64,000 nt of DNA from Heyndrickxia vini (GCF_016772275.1 NZ_CP065425.1:1598001-1662000); one strand, 5' to 3'. Counted from the first letter of the stretch, positions 47,291 to 56,518 are shown. Notes: generated from the sequence alone by a model not told the origin. Numbers and translations are program-made.

Positions 47291-49474
47291 ATGAAAAAGA
47301 AGAAAAAAAGGCTAGTTGTTCCTTTTAGAATGAATATTATCTTTTTTGTTGTCTTTCTCTTATTTTCATCACTTATTTTTAGATTAGGTATTGTTCAAAT
47401 CGTGCATGGAGAAAAGTATACAAATGAGATAAAGAGGACAAGTGATGTGACGGTTCAGATACCAGTTCCGCGGGGGAAGATAGTAGATAGAAACGGAAAT
47501 TTAATCGTTGGAAATAAAGCATTAAAGGCGATTACATATACAAGGCCAACATCCATTAAACCTGATGAGATGCTAGAAATTGCTGAGCAATTGGCAAAAT
47601 ACATCAAAAAAGATACTAAAGAAGATATTAAAGCAATTACTGAAAGAGATCGGAAAGATTTTTGGATTTTGCATCATCAAAACAAAGCAAAAAGCAAAAT
47701 TACAAAGGAAGATGAAAAAATATTAAAGCGCAAAAAATTAGCTGAAAAAGATTATGATAAGGAAATTTATCATCTCATGTTAGATAGAATTACTGAAAAA
47801 GAGTTGAATTCCTTTTCGAAGAATGATCTTGAAGTACTGGCCATTTATCGGGAAATGTTAAGCGGATATCCGCTGACACCACAAATTATTAAAAATAAAA
47901 ATGTGACAAAAGAAGAAATAGCTATAATTGGAGAAAACTTAGATGTATTACCTGGGGTTGATATAACAACTGATTGGGATCGATATAATAGTTATAAGAT
48001 TGATGGATTCGCCCCACTTGCATCCATTTTAGGGAAAATTACAACAGCTAAAGAAGGTTTGCCAAGTGAAAAAGCTGAATATTACACTGCTTTGGGCTAT
48101 AGCCGAAATGATCGAGTTGGAAAAAGTTACTTAGAGTATCAATATGAAGATGTTCTTAGAGGGAAAAAAGAAAAAGTCGAAAATATAATGGATAAATCCG
48201 GGAAAGTGGTTGATTCGGTTGTTGTAAGAAAAGGACAACGTGGAAATGATTTAGTATTATCTGTTGATATGGAATTTCAGCAAAAGGTCGAAGAAATTAT
48301 TACCAATAAATTATCCCATTTATCTCAACCTTATTTGGATCGAACATTTGTCACAGTAATGAATCCCAATACAGGTGAAATATTAGCGATGGCAGGAAAA
48401 CTACGAGAAAAAAATGAAGAAACGGGTGTAAGAGAATATAATGATTTTGCTTTAGGAAATATGATTACCTCTTATGCGATGGGTTCGGCCGTAAAGGGAG
48501 CTATGGTTTTGACAGGCTACCAAACTGGGGCAATTACAATGAATAATAGGGTCATAAGAGATGAGCCATTAGTGTTTAAAGATACGAAATCAAAAAGTTC
48601 TTGGAGCACATCAGCTTTTGGAAATATTGATGACTTATATGCGTTAAAGAGATCTTCAAATGTTTATATGTTTAAATTAGCAATGAGAATTGGCGGCCAG
48701 CAATATTATATTCCTAATGGGCCACTTAGTATCGATAAGGTAAAAGCGATAGATACATTAAGGTATAATTTTGCGCAATTCGGATTAGGAGTCAAGACTG
48801 GCATCGATCTTCCTGGTGAGCAAGTCGGATTTGGTGGAAGAATCCCAGATTTCGCAGGTAATGTATTAGACTTCGGCATCGGACAATTTGATACGTATAC
48901 ACCATTACAATTAGTTCAATACATTTCTACGATTGCTAATGGCGGAAGTCGAATCAGGCCTCATTTAGTTAAAGAAATACGTGAGCCAAGTGATGATATC
49001 CATGAACTTGGTCCGGTAGCCCACGAACTTGGATCGAATGTATTAAATAAAATAGCGGCGAAAGAAGAGGAAATCGATCGTGTAAAAGAAGGTTTACGAT
49101 TAGTTGTCTATGATCCGAACGGAACCGGTAAATCAATCAGGAATAAGCAATTAAAGATCGCAGGAAAAACAGGAACAGCGGAAGCCCTTTATGATGGTCC
49201 CGTTCCCCATAGTCCGGGGTTGATGCTTTGGAACTTGACATTTGCCGGCTATGCACCGTATGACAATCCTGAAGTCGCCCTCTCTGTTGTTGTTCCTTGG
49301 TCTACGACAGATAAAATGCACCCAAATTTAGACGTAGCAGATGCAGTGTTTAAAGCATATTTTGATTTAAAAAAGAAACGTGAGAAAAAGGATACGAATA
49401 CTATTAATAAAAAAATAAATATAAAAAAGACTGAAAAACAACAAAATGAAGCAAATGATACAAATTCAGAATGA
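47291..49474 (+). CDS. pbpA: Class B penicillin-binding protein PBP2A, copy 1
   Basis: 727 aa. Transpeptidase that cross-links lateral-wall peptidoglycan in rod-shaped cells. A cytoplasmic basic N-terminus and a membrane anchor (about 17-37) lead to the PBP dimerisation domain (VPRGKIVDRNGNLIVGNKAL). The transpeptidase motifs are SxxK in MGSAVKGA, SxN in KRSSNVYM and KTG in AGKTGTAEAL. The Lys/Asn-rich tail is disordered. It occupies the B. subtilis pbpA site after yqgE. A close paralogue follows in tandem. Confidence 0.95.
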   Translation: MKKKKKRLVVPFRMNIIFFVVFLLFSSLIFRLGIVQIVHGEKYTNEIKRTSDVTVQIPVPRGKIVDRNGNLIVGNKALKAITYTRPTSIKPDEMLEIAEQLAKYIKKDTKEDIKAITERDRKDFWILHHQNKAKSKITKEDEKILKRKKLAEKDYDKEIYHLMLDRITEKELNSFSKNDLEVLAIYREMLSGYPLTPQIIKNKNVTKEEIAIIGENLDVLPGVDITTDWDRYNSYKIDGFAPLASILGKITTAKEGLPSEKAEYYTALGYSRNDRVGKSYLEYQYEDVLRGKKEKVENIMDKSGKVVDSVVVRKGQRGNDLVLSVDMEFQQKVEEIITNKLSHLSQPYLDRTFVTVMNPNTGEILAMAGKLREKNEETGVREYNDFALGNMITSYAMGSAVKGAMVLTGYQTGAITMNNRVIRDEPLVFKDTKSKSSWSTSAFGNIDDLYALKRSSNVYMFKLAMRIGGQQYYIPNGPLSIDKVKAIDTLRYNFAQFGLGVKTGIDLPGEQVGFGGRIPDFAGNVLDFGIGQFDTYTPLQLVQYISTIANGGSRIRPHLVKEIREPSDDIHELGPVAHELGSNVLNKIAAKEEEIDRVKEGLRLVVYDPNGTGKSIRNKQLKIAGKTGTAEALYDGPVPHSPGLMLWNLTFAGYAPYDNPEVALSVVVPWSTTDKMHPNLDVADAVFKAYFDLKKKREKKDTNTINKKINIKKTEKQQNEANDTNSE

Positions 49475-49490
49475 ACCTATAACCCTTTTT

Positions 49491-49519
49491 AAGAGCTTAT
49501 TTTTTCTAAGCTCTTTTCT
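49491..49519 (+). terminator. Terminator between the two PBP2A genes
   Basis: AAGAGCTTA (49491-49499) pairs with TAAGCTCTT (49507-49515), then TTCTTTTT. It suggests separate transcription of the two copies. Confidence 0.8.
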
Positions 49520-49640
49520 TTTTAAATTATGAAACTTAAAATCTCTCTCTTTCCTTATATTTCTGCATTTAATTTATAGAAATTCTCTTCCTTTTCCGTT
49601 AAAATGTAGAGTGATGTAAAAAGTGGGAGGGTTTTGTCAT

Positions 49641-51803
49641 TTGAAGAAAACGAAAAAGAAAAAAAGAGCGTTTGTCTCCTTACGAATGAATATATTATTT
49701 TTTGTTGTCTTTTTACTCTTCTCTTCCTTAATTCTTCGACTTGGAATTGTCCAAATTGTTTACGGTGATGATTACAAGCGGGAGATAGATAGAAAAGAGA
49801 ATGTAACGGTTAACACATCTGTTCCAAGAGGGAAAATTTTAGACCGAAATGGTAAGTTAGTTGTTGGGAATAAACCGTTAGATGCAATTACGTATACTAG
49901 ACCACAAAATATAAAATCAGAAGACATATTAAAAATTGCGGAAGATTTAGCAAAACTAATCAAAAAAGATACAAAGGCAGATTTCAAAGCAATAACAGAA
50001 CGAGACAAAAAGGATTTTTGGATTTTAAAACATCCTGATGAAGCAGCAGCAAAAGTTTCAAAAGCAGAAATAAAAAAGTTGAAAAATGATAATTCAAAAA
50101 TTTATCAATTAACACTTGATCGTATTACTGAGAAGGAGTACAATTCTTTCTCAAAAAAAGAGATGGAAGTGTTAGCAATATACCGAGAAATGATTGGTGG
50201 CTATCCATTATCGCCTCAAGTCATAAAAAATAAAAATGTAACACCAGAGGAATTTGCGGTTGTCAGTGAAAATCTTGATAAACTTCCTGGAGTAGATACG
50301 ACTACTGACTGGGATCGATATAACGTCTATAAGGATAAAGAAGGCAATGCAACATTGGGGTCTGTAATTGGGAAGATATCATCCTCAAAAGAAGGCTTAC
50401 CGAAGGATTTGGTTGACTATTATTTATCACGAGATTATAGCAGAAATGACCGTGTGGGTAAAAGTTATATTGAATACCAATATGAAGATATTTTGCAAGG
50501 ACAAAAGGAAAAAGTTAAAAATGTAACGGATAAGGCTGGAAACGTCCTGGATTCCGAAGTTGTTAGAGAAGGTAAAAGAGGGGACGATTTAGTCCTATCA
50601 ATTGATATTGATTTACAACGTAAGGTTGAAAAAATTATTAAAGAAAAATTAGGCAGTTCGAGAATTGGACAACCATATATGGACCGAGCATTTGTTTCCG
50701 TTATGAATCCATATACAGGGGAAGTCTTATCGATGGCAGGTAAACAATATGAACATAATAAAAAGACGGGAAAAACAGATATTAATGATTATGCATTAGG
50801 AAATATGACTACGTCGTATTCAATGGGATCTGTAGTTAAGGGAGCAACAGTTTTAACAGGTTATCAAACTGGTGCAATTTCTCCTGGAGAGGTATTAAAT
50901 GATAGACCTTTGCAATTCTTGCATACAAAGGTGAAAAAATCTTGGAATACGTCCGGATTCGGTCCAATAAATGACCTATATGCATTGAAAAGATCCTCAA
51001 ACGTATATATGTTTTTAACGGCAATGAAATTAGGTGGACAACAAACTTATGTTCCTAATGGACCTTTAAGTATTGATAAAGTAGCTGCAATTGAAAAATT
51101 CAGAAAGAACTTTTCTCAATTTGGTTTAGGTGTGAAAACGGGAATTGATTTACCGGGGGAACAAACTGGTTTTGGTGGCGGACAAATTCCACCTGAAGCG
51201 GGGAAAGTTTTGGACTTTGCTATTGGCCAATATGACACGTATACACCATTACAACTTGTACAATATATGTCCACAATTGCAAATGGTGGTTATCGCGTGC
51301 AGCCTCATATTGCAAAAGAAATTCGTGAACCAAATAGCAAAATGGATGAGATGGGTCCGGTCATTCAAGAAATTAAACCTAAAGTTCTAAATAAAGTTGA
51401 TATGAAAGAAGAGTGGATTGATCGTGTGAAACTTGGATTAGAACAAGTAGTGAATGATCCACTTGGGACAGGATACGGAACAATCAAAGCTAAACAATAT
51501 AAAATTGCCGGGAAAACAGGTACAGCCCAAGCTCTTTATGATGGACCGGTTTCACACAATCCAGGCCTAATGCTTTGGAATGTAACCTTTGCTGGCTATG
51601 CACCGTATGATCATCCGGAAATAGCGGTATCAGTTGTAGTGCCATGGTCAACAACTGACCAAACGCATGTGAACTTAGAAATTGCGAATGATGTGTTTAA
51701 AGCATACTTCGAATTAAAGGAAAAACGTGAAAAAGATGGATTAAATGATTCAACATCAACTAAAAAAGTTGAAAACTTGGACGAAGCAAAAAAACAACAA
51801 TAA
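49641..51803 (+). CDS. Class B penicillin-binding protein PBP2A, copy 2
   Basis: 720 aa, tandem paralogue of the preceding gene with the same layout. The membrane anchor is NILFFVVFLLFSSLILRLG, the dimerisation motif VPRGKILDRNGKLVVGNK, and the active-site motifs SxxK in MGSVVKGA, SxN in KRSSNVYM and KTG in AGKTGTAQAL. All catalytic motifs are intact, so it should be active. The start is a TTG (49641), 10 nt after GGGAGG; a GTG at 49623 overlaps that Shine-Dalgarno. It could act as PbpH, the partially redundant partner of PbpA in B. subtilis, but by sequence it looks like a local duplication. Confidence 0.93.
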   Translation: MKKTKKKKRAFVSLRMNILFFVVFLLFSSLILRLGIVQIVYGDDYKREIDRKENVTVNTSVPRGKILDRNGKLVVGNKPLDAITYTRPQNIKSEDILKIAEDLAKLIKKDTKADFKAITERDKKDFWILKHPDEAAAKVSKAEIKKLKNDNSKIYQLTLDRITEKEYNSFSKKEMEVLAIYREMIGGYPLSPQVIKNKNVTPEEFAVVSENLDKLPGVDTTTDWDRYNVYKDKEGNATLGSVIGKISSSKEGLPKDLVDYYLSRDYSRNDRVGKSYIEYQYEDILQGQKEKVKNVTDKAGNVLDSEVVREGKRGDDLVLSIDIDLQRKVEKIIKEKLGSSRIGQPYMDRAFVSVMNPYTGEVLSMAGKQYEHNKKTGKTDINDYALGNMTTSYSMGSVVKGATVLTGYQTGAISPGEVLNDRPLQFLHTKVKKSWNTSGFGPINDLYALKRSSNVYMFLTAMKLGGQQTYVPNGPLSIDKVAAIEKFRKNFSQFGLGVKTGIDLPGEQTGFGGGQIPPEAGKVLDFAIGQYDTYTPLQLVQYMSTIANGGYRVQPHIAKEIREPNSKMDEMGPVIQEIKPKVLNKVDMKEEWIDRVKLGLEQVVNDPLGTGYGTIKAKQYKIAGKTGTAQALYDGPVSHNPGLMLWNVTFAGYAPYDHPEIAVSVVVPWSTTDQTHVNLEIANDVFKAYFELKEKREKDGLNDSTSTKKVENLDEAKKQQ

Positions 51804-51828
51804 AATTTTGATTTAGAATGAGAATAAC

Positions 51829-51860
51829 AAAAAGCCACTTCAAGTGTGAAGTGGCTTTTT
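51829..51860 (+). terminator. Bidirectional terminator after the second PBP2A gene
   Basis: 13-bp perfect stem AAAAAGCCACTTC / GAAGTGGCTTTTT (51829-51841, 51848-51860). Confidence 0.95.
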
Positions 51861-51896
51861 GTGATTTGTATTTTTTACATGTATTATAACTATTCG

Positions 51897-52382
51897 TTAT
51901 TTACCTTTAGTAATAACTACCGCTATTTTTTCGAAATTCATCTTATTATTTAAGTTAAATTTCCCAAGTTGAATTTTCTCATGATATTTATGTTTAATTA
52001 GGAATTGGACAAATTTATCATCGTCTTTAATAATTTTTGCCGCTTTTAAATTTTCACCAATTTCATATGGTGTCATTCCAGACTTAATGGTTAAGCGATA
52101 TTTAATCATTTCGTTGTTTTGAGTTGATCCGGTTTTAGCAGTTGTTTGAGTTTTTTCTTTATTTGTTGTCTGATCATTTTTTTGTGCCGCAAGCGTATGG
52201 TATTTTTCTTCCCATTGCGCTTTTTCTTGTTGTAATTGTTTTAGGTCTGTTTTTTTAATTTGTTCGTAGCCTTCTTTAACGGTACTTACCTTATGTACGG
52301 TATCAAATGGTTTAAATACAAGGATCAGGATGGCCGAAAGTAAAAGTCCTAGTGCGAAGGCTCTAGTTGTTTGTTTGCTCAT
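51897..52382 (-). CDS. Membrane-anchored protein with MltG/YceG-like LysM subdomain (YqzC-like)
   Basis: 161 aa. An N-terminal membrane segment (FALGLLLSAILILVF) is followed by a Gln/Lys-rich coiled coil (about 40-80) and a C-terminal region (YRLTIKSGMTPYEIGENLK, GKFNLNN) resembling the LysM-like part of the endolytic transglycosylase MltG. The catalytic MltG domain is absent, so a binding or regulatory role at the wall is more likely. Placement next to a YqzD-like gene suggests YqzC. It lies 19 bp after that gene and is probably co-transcribed with it. Confidence 0.72.
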   Translation of the reverse strand: MSKQTTRAFALGLLLSAILILVFKPFDTVHKVSTVKEGYEQIKKTDLKQLQQEKAQWEEKYHTLAAQKNDQTTNKEKTQTTAKTGSTQNNEMIKYRLTIKSGMTPYEIGENLKAAKIIKDDDKFVQFLIKHKYHEKIQLGKFNLNNKMNFEKIAVVITKGK

Positions 52383-52401
52383 TCATTTTCACCCACTTCC
52401 A

Positions 52402-52761
52402 TTACTGATCTAAAAAGTCAGCAATGACATTTTTTACTTCTGACTGAGCTAATGCTGACTGTTTAGCTATTTGCTCCACTGTTAAACCTTGTTTAAATAA
52501 TGCAATTACTTGGTTTTTTAAAATTTCATTAACAACCGGTTTAGCAGATTTGGACAACTCTTTTTTCATAAGTTGATCATCTACTAGCAATTCTTCTTCC
52601 AAAACCTTCATCCGTTTATTTATTTGATAGGTTTCTTGGTAAAGATTCATAGAGAGATCTTCAACCTCTTTTTTTAAGTTCGTGGAATGATCCTTTTGAA
52701 AAAAGGAAATAATAAACAACAAGATAGATAAAATGAGCAACAATATTATTAGTGTACTCAT
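52402..52761 (-). CDS. Small membrane-anchored coiled-coil protein (YqzD-like)
   Basis: 119 aa. An N-terminal membrane helix (LIILLLILSILLFIISFF) is followed by a coiled coil (about 25-65). A C-terminal helix-turn-helix-like segment follows (ALFKQGLTVEQIAKQSALAQSEVKNVIADF) that looks like a sigma-70 region 4/resolvase-type HTH. The membrane plus HTH-like arrangement is seen in several Firmicutes proteins of unknown role. YqzD is the likely B. subtilis counterpart by position and size. It is divergent from rpmG. Confidence 0.7.
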   Translation of the reverse strand: MSTLIILLLILSILLFIISFFQKDHSTNLKKEVEDLSMNLYQETYQINKRMKVLEEELLVDDQLMKKELSKSAKPVVNEILKNQVIALFKQGLTVEQIAKQSALAQSEVKNVIADFLDQ

Positions 52762-52991
52762 AACCTCACCCTTTCAATTTTGCTCTTTTCATTTATAGCA
52801 TAAACGGGCCGTTACTTCCATCAATATGATGAATTATTATTATGGAAGGTTTCCCCATTAGTATAATTAGTGAACATTTCATGTCATAAAAACGATAAGA
52901 AAAAATCATACTAGCAATTCAACTAGAAAAATGATATTATAGAAAAGTCGTATGAATAGTAATGAATGCAATGAAGTTTGGAGGGATAAAC

Positions 52992-53141
52992 ATGCGTGTA
53001 AATATAACATTAGCTTGCACAGATTGCGGTGAGCGTAACTATATTTCAACAAAAAATAAGCGTAATAATCCAGACCGTATTGAGCTTAAAAAATACTGTC
53101 CGAGAGAAAAACGTGCAACTGTACATCGCGAAACAAAGTAA
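52992..53141 (+). CDS. rpmG: 50S ribosomal protein bL33
   Basis: 49 aa, typical length. [20 protein letters not shown] starts the protein, and the C-terminus is RATVHRETK. It has three cysteines: CTDC and a single Cys in KKYCPREK. A full zinc-binding form would have a second CXXC pair, so zinc binding is uncertain. GGAGGG precedes the ATG. It lies before yqgN as in B. subtilis. Confidence 0.95.
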   Translation: MRVNITLACTDCGERNYISTKNKRNNPDRIELKKYCPREKRATVHRETK

Positions 53142-53170
53142 GCAGCAGGGGATTCCCGCTGCTTTTTTTT
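53140..53170 (+). terminator. Terminator after rpmG
   Basis: AAGCAGC-A-GGG pairs with CCC-GCTGCTT (53140-53150, 53155-53164, one bulged A), then T8. Confidence 0.88.
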
Positions 53171-53197
53171 ATCATTTTTTCTTTTGGGGGGAAAGTA

Positions 53198-53764
53198 GTG
53201 GAGAAAAAAGAGCTAAGAGAACATCTAAAAAAAGAATTATCATTAATTGATCGGTGTACATATGAACAAAACTCCTACTTAATTGCAAAACAATTATTTG
53301 GGCTTCAACAATTTAATGCAGCATCAACCGTTGCTATCACTTTATCCCGATTCCCTGAAGTCGATACTTGGCAAATTATTCGTAAAGGTTGGGAAGTAGG
53401 GAAACGAATGGTTGTACCTAAATGTTTGCCCAAAACAAAAGAAATGGTGTTTAGAGAAATTACCTCGTTTAAACAATTAGAAAGCGTGTATTTTGGTCTT
53501 TTTGAACCAATTGATTGTCAGACAATTGAGGTTAAGAAAGATGAGTTGGATTTAATTATCGTTCCGGGGATCACCTTTACTCGTAATGGATATCGGATTG
53601 GCTTTGGTGGTGGTTATTATGATCGCTTCTTGAGTGATTATCAAGGAAAAACAATTTCATTAGCCTTTTCAGCCCAAATAAAATTAGACATCCCTATTGA
53701 AAAACATGATATTCCTGTTCAGCGGATAATTACTGAAAATGAAACAATTCATTGCACTGAATAA
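53198..53764 (+). CDS. yqgN: 5-formyltetrahydrofolate cyclo-ligase
   Basis: 188 aa. Converts 5-formyl-THF to 5,10-methenyl-THF with ATP. The N-terminus KKELREHLKKELSLI, the substrate region TLSRFPEVDTW, and the C-terminal signature IVPGITFTRNGYRIGFGGGYYDRFL are diagnostic. It starts at a GTG (53198) after a G-rich Shine-Dalgarno. The rpmG-yqgN order is conserved in bacilli. Confidence 0.94.
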   Translation: MEKKELREHLKKELSLIDRCTYEQNSYLIAKQLFGLQQFNAASTVAITLSRFPEVDTWQIIRKGWEVGKRMVVPKCLPKTKEMVFREITSFKQLESVYFGLFEPIDCQTIEVKKDELDLIIVPGITFTRNGYRIGFGGGYYDRFLSDYQGKTISLAFSAQIKLDIPIEKHDIPVQRIITENETIHCTE

Positions 53765-53843
53765 AGAATATTTTTAAAGACAAACTATAAACATATTCAT
53801 ATTGAGTTTTGTTAATTGGTATGAAATGGGAGGGTATGTCATA

Positions 53844-54020
53844 ATGAATAGTATTTTTAAATGGTTAATATCAGGATTAGTTATTTATAGTGCGTTTAAA
53901 TATCGTTACAAATTATTGAACTTTTTACTGGGAAGCTACTGGATAAGGAAAATGGGTATAAAAATTGCAATGAATATTCCGGGATTTAAAACAAGGATCC
54001 TACAGAGTACATTTAAATAA
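53844..54020 (+). CDS. yqgO: YqgO-like small protein
   Basis: 58 aa. One hydrophobic segment (WLISGLVIYSAFKYRY) and a basic C-terminal half (YWIRKMGIKIAMNIPGFKTRIL). The role is unknown. The name is by position between yqgN and gluP. GGGAGGG (53829-53835) supports the ATG at 53844; an in-frame start 42 bp earlier has no Shine-Dalgarno. Confidence 0.72.
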   Translation: MNSIFKWLISGLVIYSAFKYRYKLLNFLLGSYWIRKMGIKIAMNIPGFKTRILQSTFK

Positions 54021-54030
54021 TTTGTAAAAA

Positions 54031-54081
54031 AACGGACGAACTGTTAAGCAATGAAATACTTTACAGTACGTCTGTTTTTTC
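54031..54081 (+). terminator. Terminator after yqgO
   Basis: AACGGACG-A-ACTGTAA pairs with TTACAGT-A-CGTCTGTT around a short loop, followed by T6. Confidence 0.85.
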
Positions 54082-54132
54082 GTTATAGTTATTACAATGA
54101 CCTATTTTCATAAGGGAAAGCGAGGAGTATTG

Positions 54133-55650
54133 TTGAGCAATAGAGAAGATTACTTATTTTGGAAATTAGCCCAAATATTAATTACAGATAAAGGCTATTC
54201 CTTAATGCATATAAGTGAGGATCATAATGAATTATGGCTTGAGGATACAGCAAATAAACACGCCCAAGTAATAAGACTATTGCGCAATGATTTGGATTGG
54301 GGGAAGAAACTCCAGCGTGATGTCCATCATACTGCTGTACAAGCGGAAAATATACGAAAACATTTAATGAAACGACAGTTAAATGTTCTAAACATATATG
54401 TCAGTATGCATTTACCGGTAGATGAGTTTGAATCTTATATTCAGCGTCCCATACAAGTAAATAAGAAAACTTTATTACATAGTGCAATTATCGACCAAGA
54501 AAATGTTAACACTGGTATAACATATTTAGAGAAATTACTAAATGATGAAATTATTATACATTTAAATGATGAATATGAAGACCAAGATGTTGCGGAATTG
54601 AAATCAGCAGTAATAACAAATGTGGTTTCAAAGACAAAACAAGAACAGCAGTTTTTTGATAATGGCAAACCATTTTTCACCTATGTGTTTCTAGCGATTC
54701 AAATTGCCATGTTTATTTTGTTGGAAATGACAGGTGGAAGTAATAATCAAGAAAATTTGATTCGGTACGGTGCGAAATTCAATCCTTTAATTTTAGAAGG
54801 TGAATGGTGGCGGTTTATTACGCCTATTTTTCTTCACATTGGTTTTCTACATATCCTTATGAATTCATTAGCCTTATTTTATTTAGGACCGACGGTAGAG
54901 AAAATTTTTGGACGGATTAGATTTGTTTGGATCTATCTTTTTTCGGGATTTGCTGGAGTACTAGCTAGTTTCTTATTTAGTAGTCATTTATCTGCTGGGG
55001 CAAGTGGTGCAATATTCGGTTGTTTTGGTGCCTTGTTATATATTGGTGCAGCAAACCCGAAATTATTTTTCCGAACAATGGGTATGAATGTGATCATAGT
55101 CATTATCATCAATCTTGTGTTTGGCTTTAGTGTGTCAGGGATTGATAATTATGGCCATCTTGGCGGACTTGTCGGAGGCTTCCTTGCAGCTGCAGTTGTT
55201 CATTTTCCAAAGCAACACAGATGGTTTACTCAAATCGGAGCATTTTTACTGACTGCAATTGTTACTGGAAGCCTACTATTTATGGGTTTTAATAATGAAT
55301 CGCCTGAAGTTATACATGGCCTGGCTCAACAAAAGTTAAATGATGAAAACTATGAAGAAGCTTACAAATTGTTTAATCAGTTAGTCGAAAAAGGCAAAGG
55401 TGATGCAGTTACCTATTTTCAGCTTTCATATACTGAAATCCAACTTCAGAAATTAGAAAAAGCAAAAGAACATCTTCAAAAAACAATCGAGCTTGATCCA
55501 AAATTTCATCAGGCATACTATAATTTAGCATTATTGTATGCAAACGAGGGAGACCTTACAAAGGCGAAAGAACTTGTTCAAAAAGCATTAAAACTCTCAA
55601 ATGATAAAAAATATGAAGACCTGCTGAATAAAATGAATGATGCTAGTTAA
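54133..55650 (+). CDS. gluP: Rhomboid intramembrane protease GluP (YqgP) with TPR tail
   Basis: 505 aa. A soluble N-terminal domain (about 1-170) precedes the rhomboid core (about 180-380), with the catalytic serine in AGASGAIFGCFGAL and the catalytic histidine in YGHLGGLVGG. The C-terminal part has TPR repeats (EEAYKLFNQLVEKG, EKAKEHLQKTIELDPKFHQA, TKAKELVQKALKLS). In B. subtilis it cleaves the magnesium transporter MgtE under manganese stress. GAGGAG (54122-54127) supports TTG at 54133 (or 54130); the ATG at 54097 lacks a Shine-Dalgarno. Its end overlaps the convergent gene by 8 bp. Confidence 0.93.
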   Translation: MSNREDYLFWKLAQILITDKGYSLMHISEDHNELWLEDTANKHAQVIRLLRNDLDWGKKLQRDVHHTAVQAENIRKHLMKRQLNVLNIYVSMHLPVDEFESYIQRPIQVNKKTLLHSAIIDQENVNTGITYLEKLLNDEIIIHLNDEYEDQDVAELKSAVITNVVSKTKQEQQFFDNGKPFFTYVFLAIQIAMFILLEMTGGSNNQENLIRYGAKFNPLILEGEWWRFITPIFLHIGFLHILMNSLALFYLGPTVEKIFGRIRFVWIYLFSGFAGVLASFLFSSHLSAGASGAIFGCFGALLYIGAANPKLFFRTMGMNVIIVIIINLVFGFSVSGIDNYGHLGGLVGGFLAAAVVHFPKQHRWFTQIGAFLLTAIVTGSLLFMGFNNESPEVIHGLAQQKLNDENYEEAYKLFNQLVEKGKGDAVTYFQLSYTEIQLQKLEKAKEHLQKTIELDPKFHQAYYNLALLYANEGDLTKAKELVQKALKLSNDKKYEDLLNKMNDAS

Positions 55651-56518
55651 TGATTTGTTTTAACAGGTAAGGTTCGTCGGATTTTGTGATTAAAATAATT
55701 AATAGTTCTTTGTTATTTTTATTAAATAGTAAGAGTGGGACAGTACTTCCAATCAAAGTTTCGGAGGTTCCGTCCTCTTTTTTTATTCCAAGTAAATAAC
55801 TTTTATATAATCCTTCCCAAAGTTTCCCAATAATCTCTTGTGATTTATTTTTAGTGAAGCCAGGAAGGGAATTGTCATTATAGTTTGGTAGAGAGGTTAA
55901 AGGGATGGTGCGATAACGATTAGGATTAATTCCTAGCTTGGAAAAGGATTGTTTCCATAATTGCTTTAAATGCTTATCATTCATTTGATTAAATGTTTCC
56001 TCCCACTCTTTTTCTTCTTCTGTTGCGGCCGAATGGAAAGATAGTAAGTTTGGTGAAAATTTTGTATCAACCACATAAAGTTTATCAAACGACATTCTTT
56101 GTACACTGCTAATCATGTCCTTTTCTTGAATCTCACCGTAATGGAAAGAAATTGCTTCATAAAGGCCACTGTCTCTTTCGTTCACTTTTCCACTCAATGC
56201 TAATGCGGAGGAATGTTGCTGCCATTTTTTTATCCCAATTGGTTGCTGTAATCTTCCGTTTTTAAATAACAAGCTTACATCTTGCCTTAAATATGCCTTT
56301 CGATCTAATTTTGAATGAATCTCATATTCGATTTTATATTTTGATTTGGTTTGTTTATTGGGTATGAGGGTAAGCATCGTTTCGGTATTAATGAATTGAG
56401 CGTTTTTATGAAGTGGAAAAAAGGTGATTGTCTCTTGAACGTGTTGTTTAGTAATTTTTATGATTAGGAATAGAATAACGATTAAAATGCTCATAACGAT
56501 TATGTATTTCTTTTTCAT
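55643..56518 (-). CDS. Unrecognised membrane-anchored extracytoplasmic protein
   Basis: 291 aa. A single N-terminal membrane helix (YIIVMSILIVILFLIIKI) is followed by a mostly beta-rich extracellular domain with no cysteine and no motif I recognise. Notable stretches are IEYEIHSKLDRKAYLRQDVSL, SALALSGKVNERDSGLYEAI and RYRTIPLTSLPNYNDNSLPG. There is no lipobox. It is convergent with gluP, overlapping its stop by 8 bp, and divergent from yqgQ-glcK. B. subtilis has no gene at this point. Codon usage and base composition look like the neighbours', so recent transfer is not evident. Confidence 0.8.
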   Translation of the reverse strand: MKKKYIIVMSILIVILFLIIKITKQHVQETITFFPLHKNAQFINTETMLTLIPNKQTKSKYKIEYEIHSKLDRKAYLRQDVSLLFKNGRLQQPIGIKKWQQHSSALALSGKVNERDSGLYEAISFHYGEIQEKDMISSVQRMSFDKLYVVDTKFSPNLLSFHSAATEEEKEWEETFNQMNDKHLKQLWKQSFSKLGINPNRYRTIPLTSLPNYNDNSLPGFTKNKSQEIIGKLWEGLYKSYLLGIKKEDGTSETLIGSTVPLLLFNKNNKELLIILITKSDEPYLLKQIIN

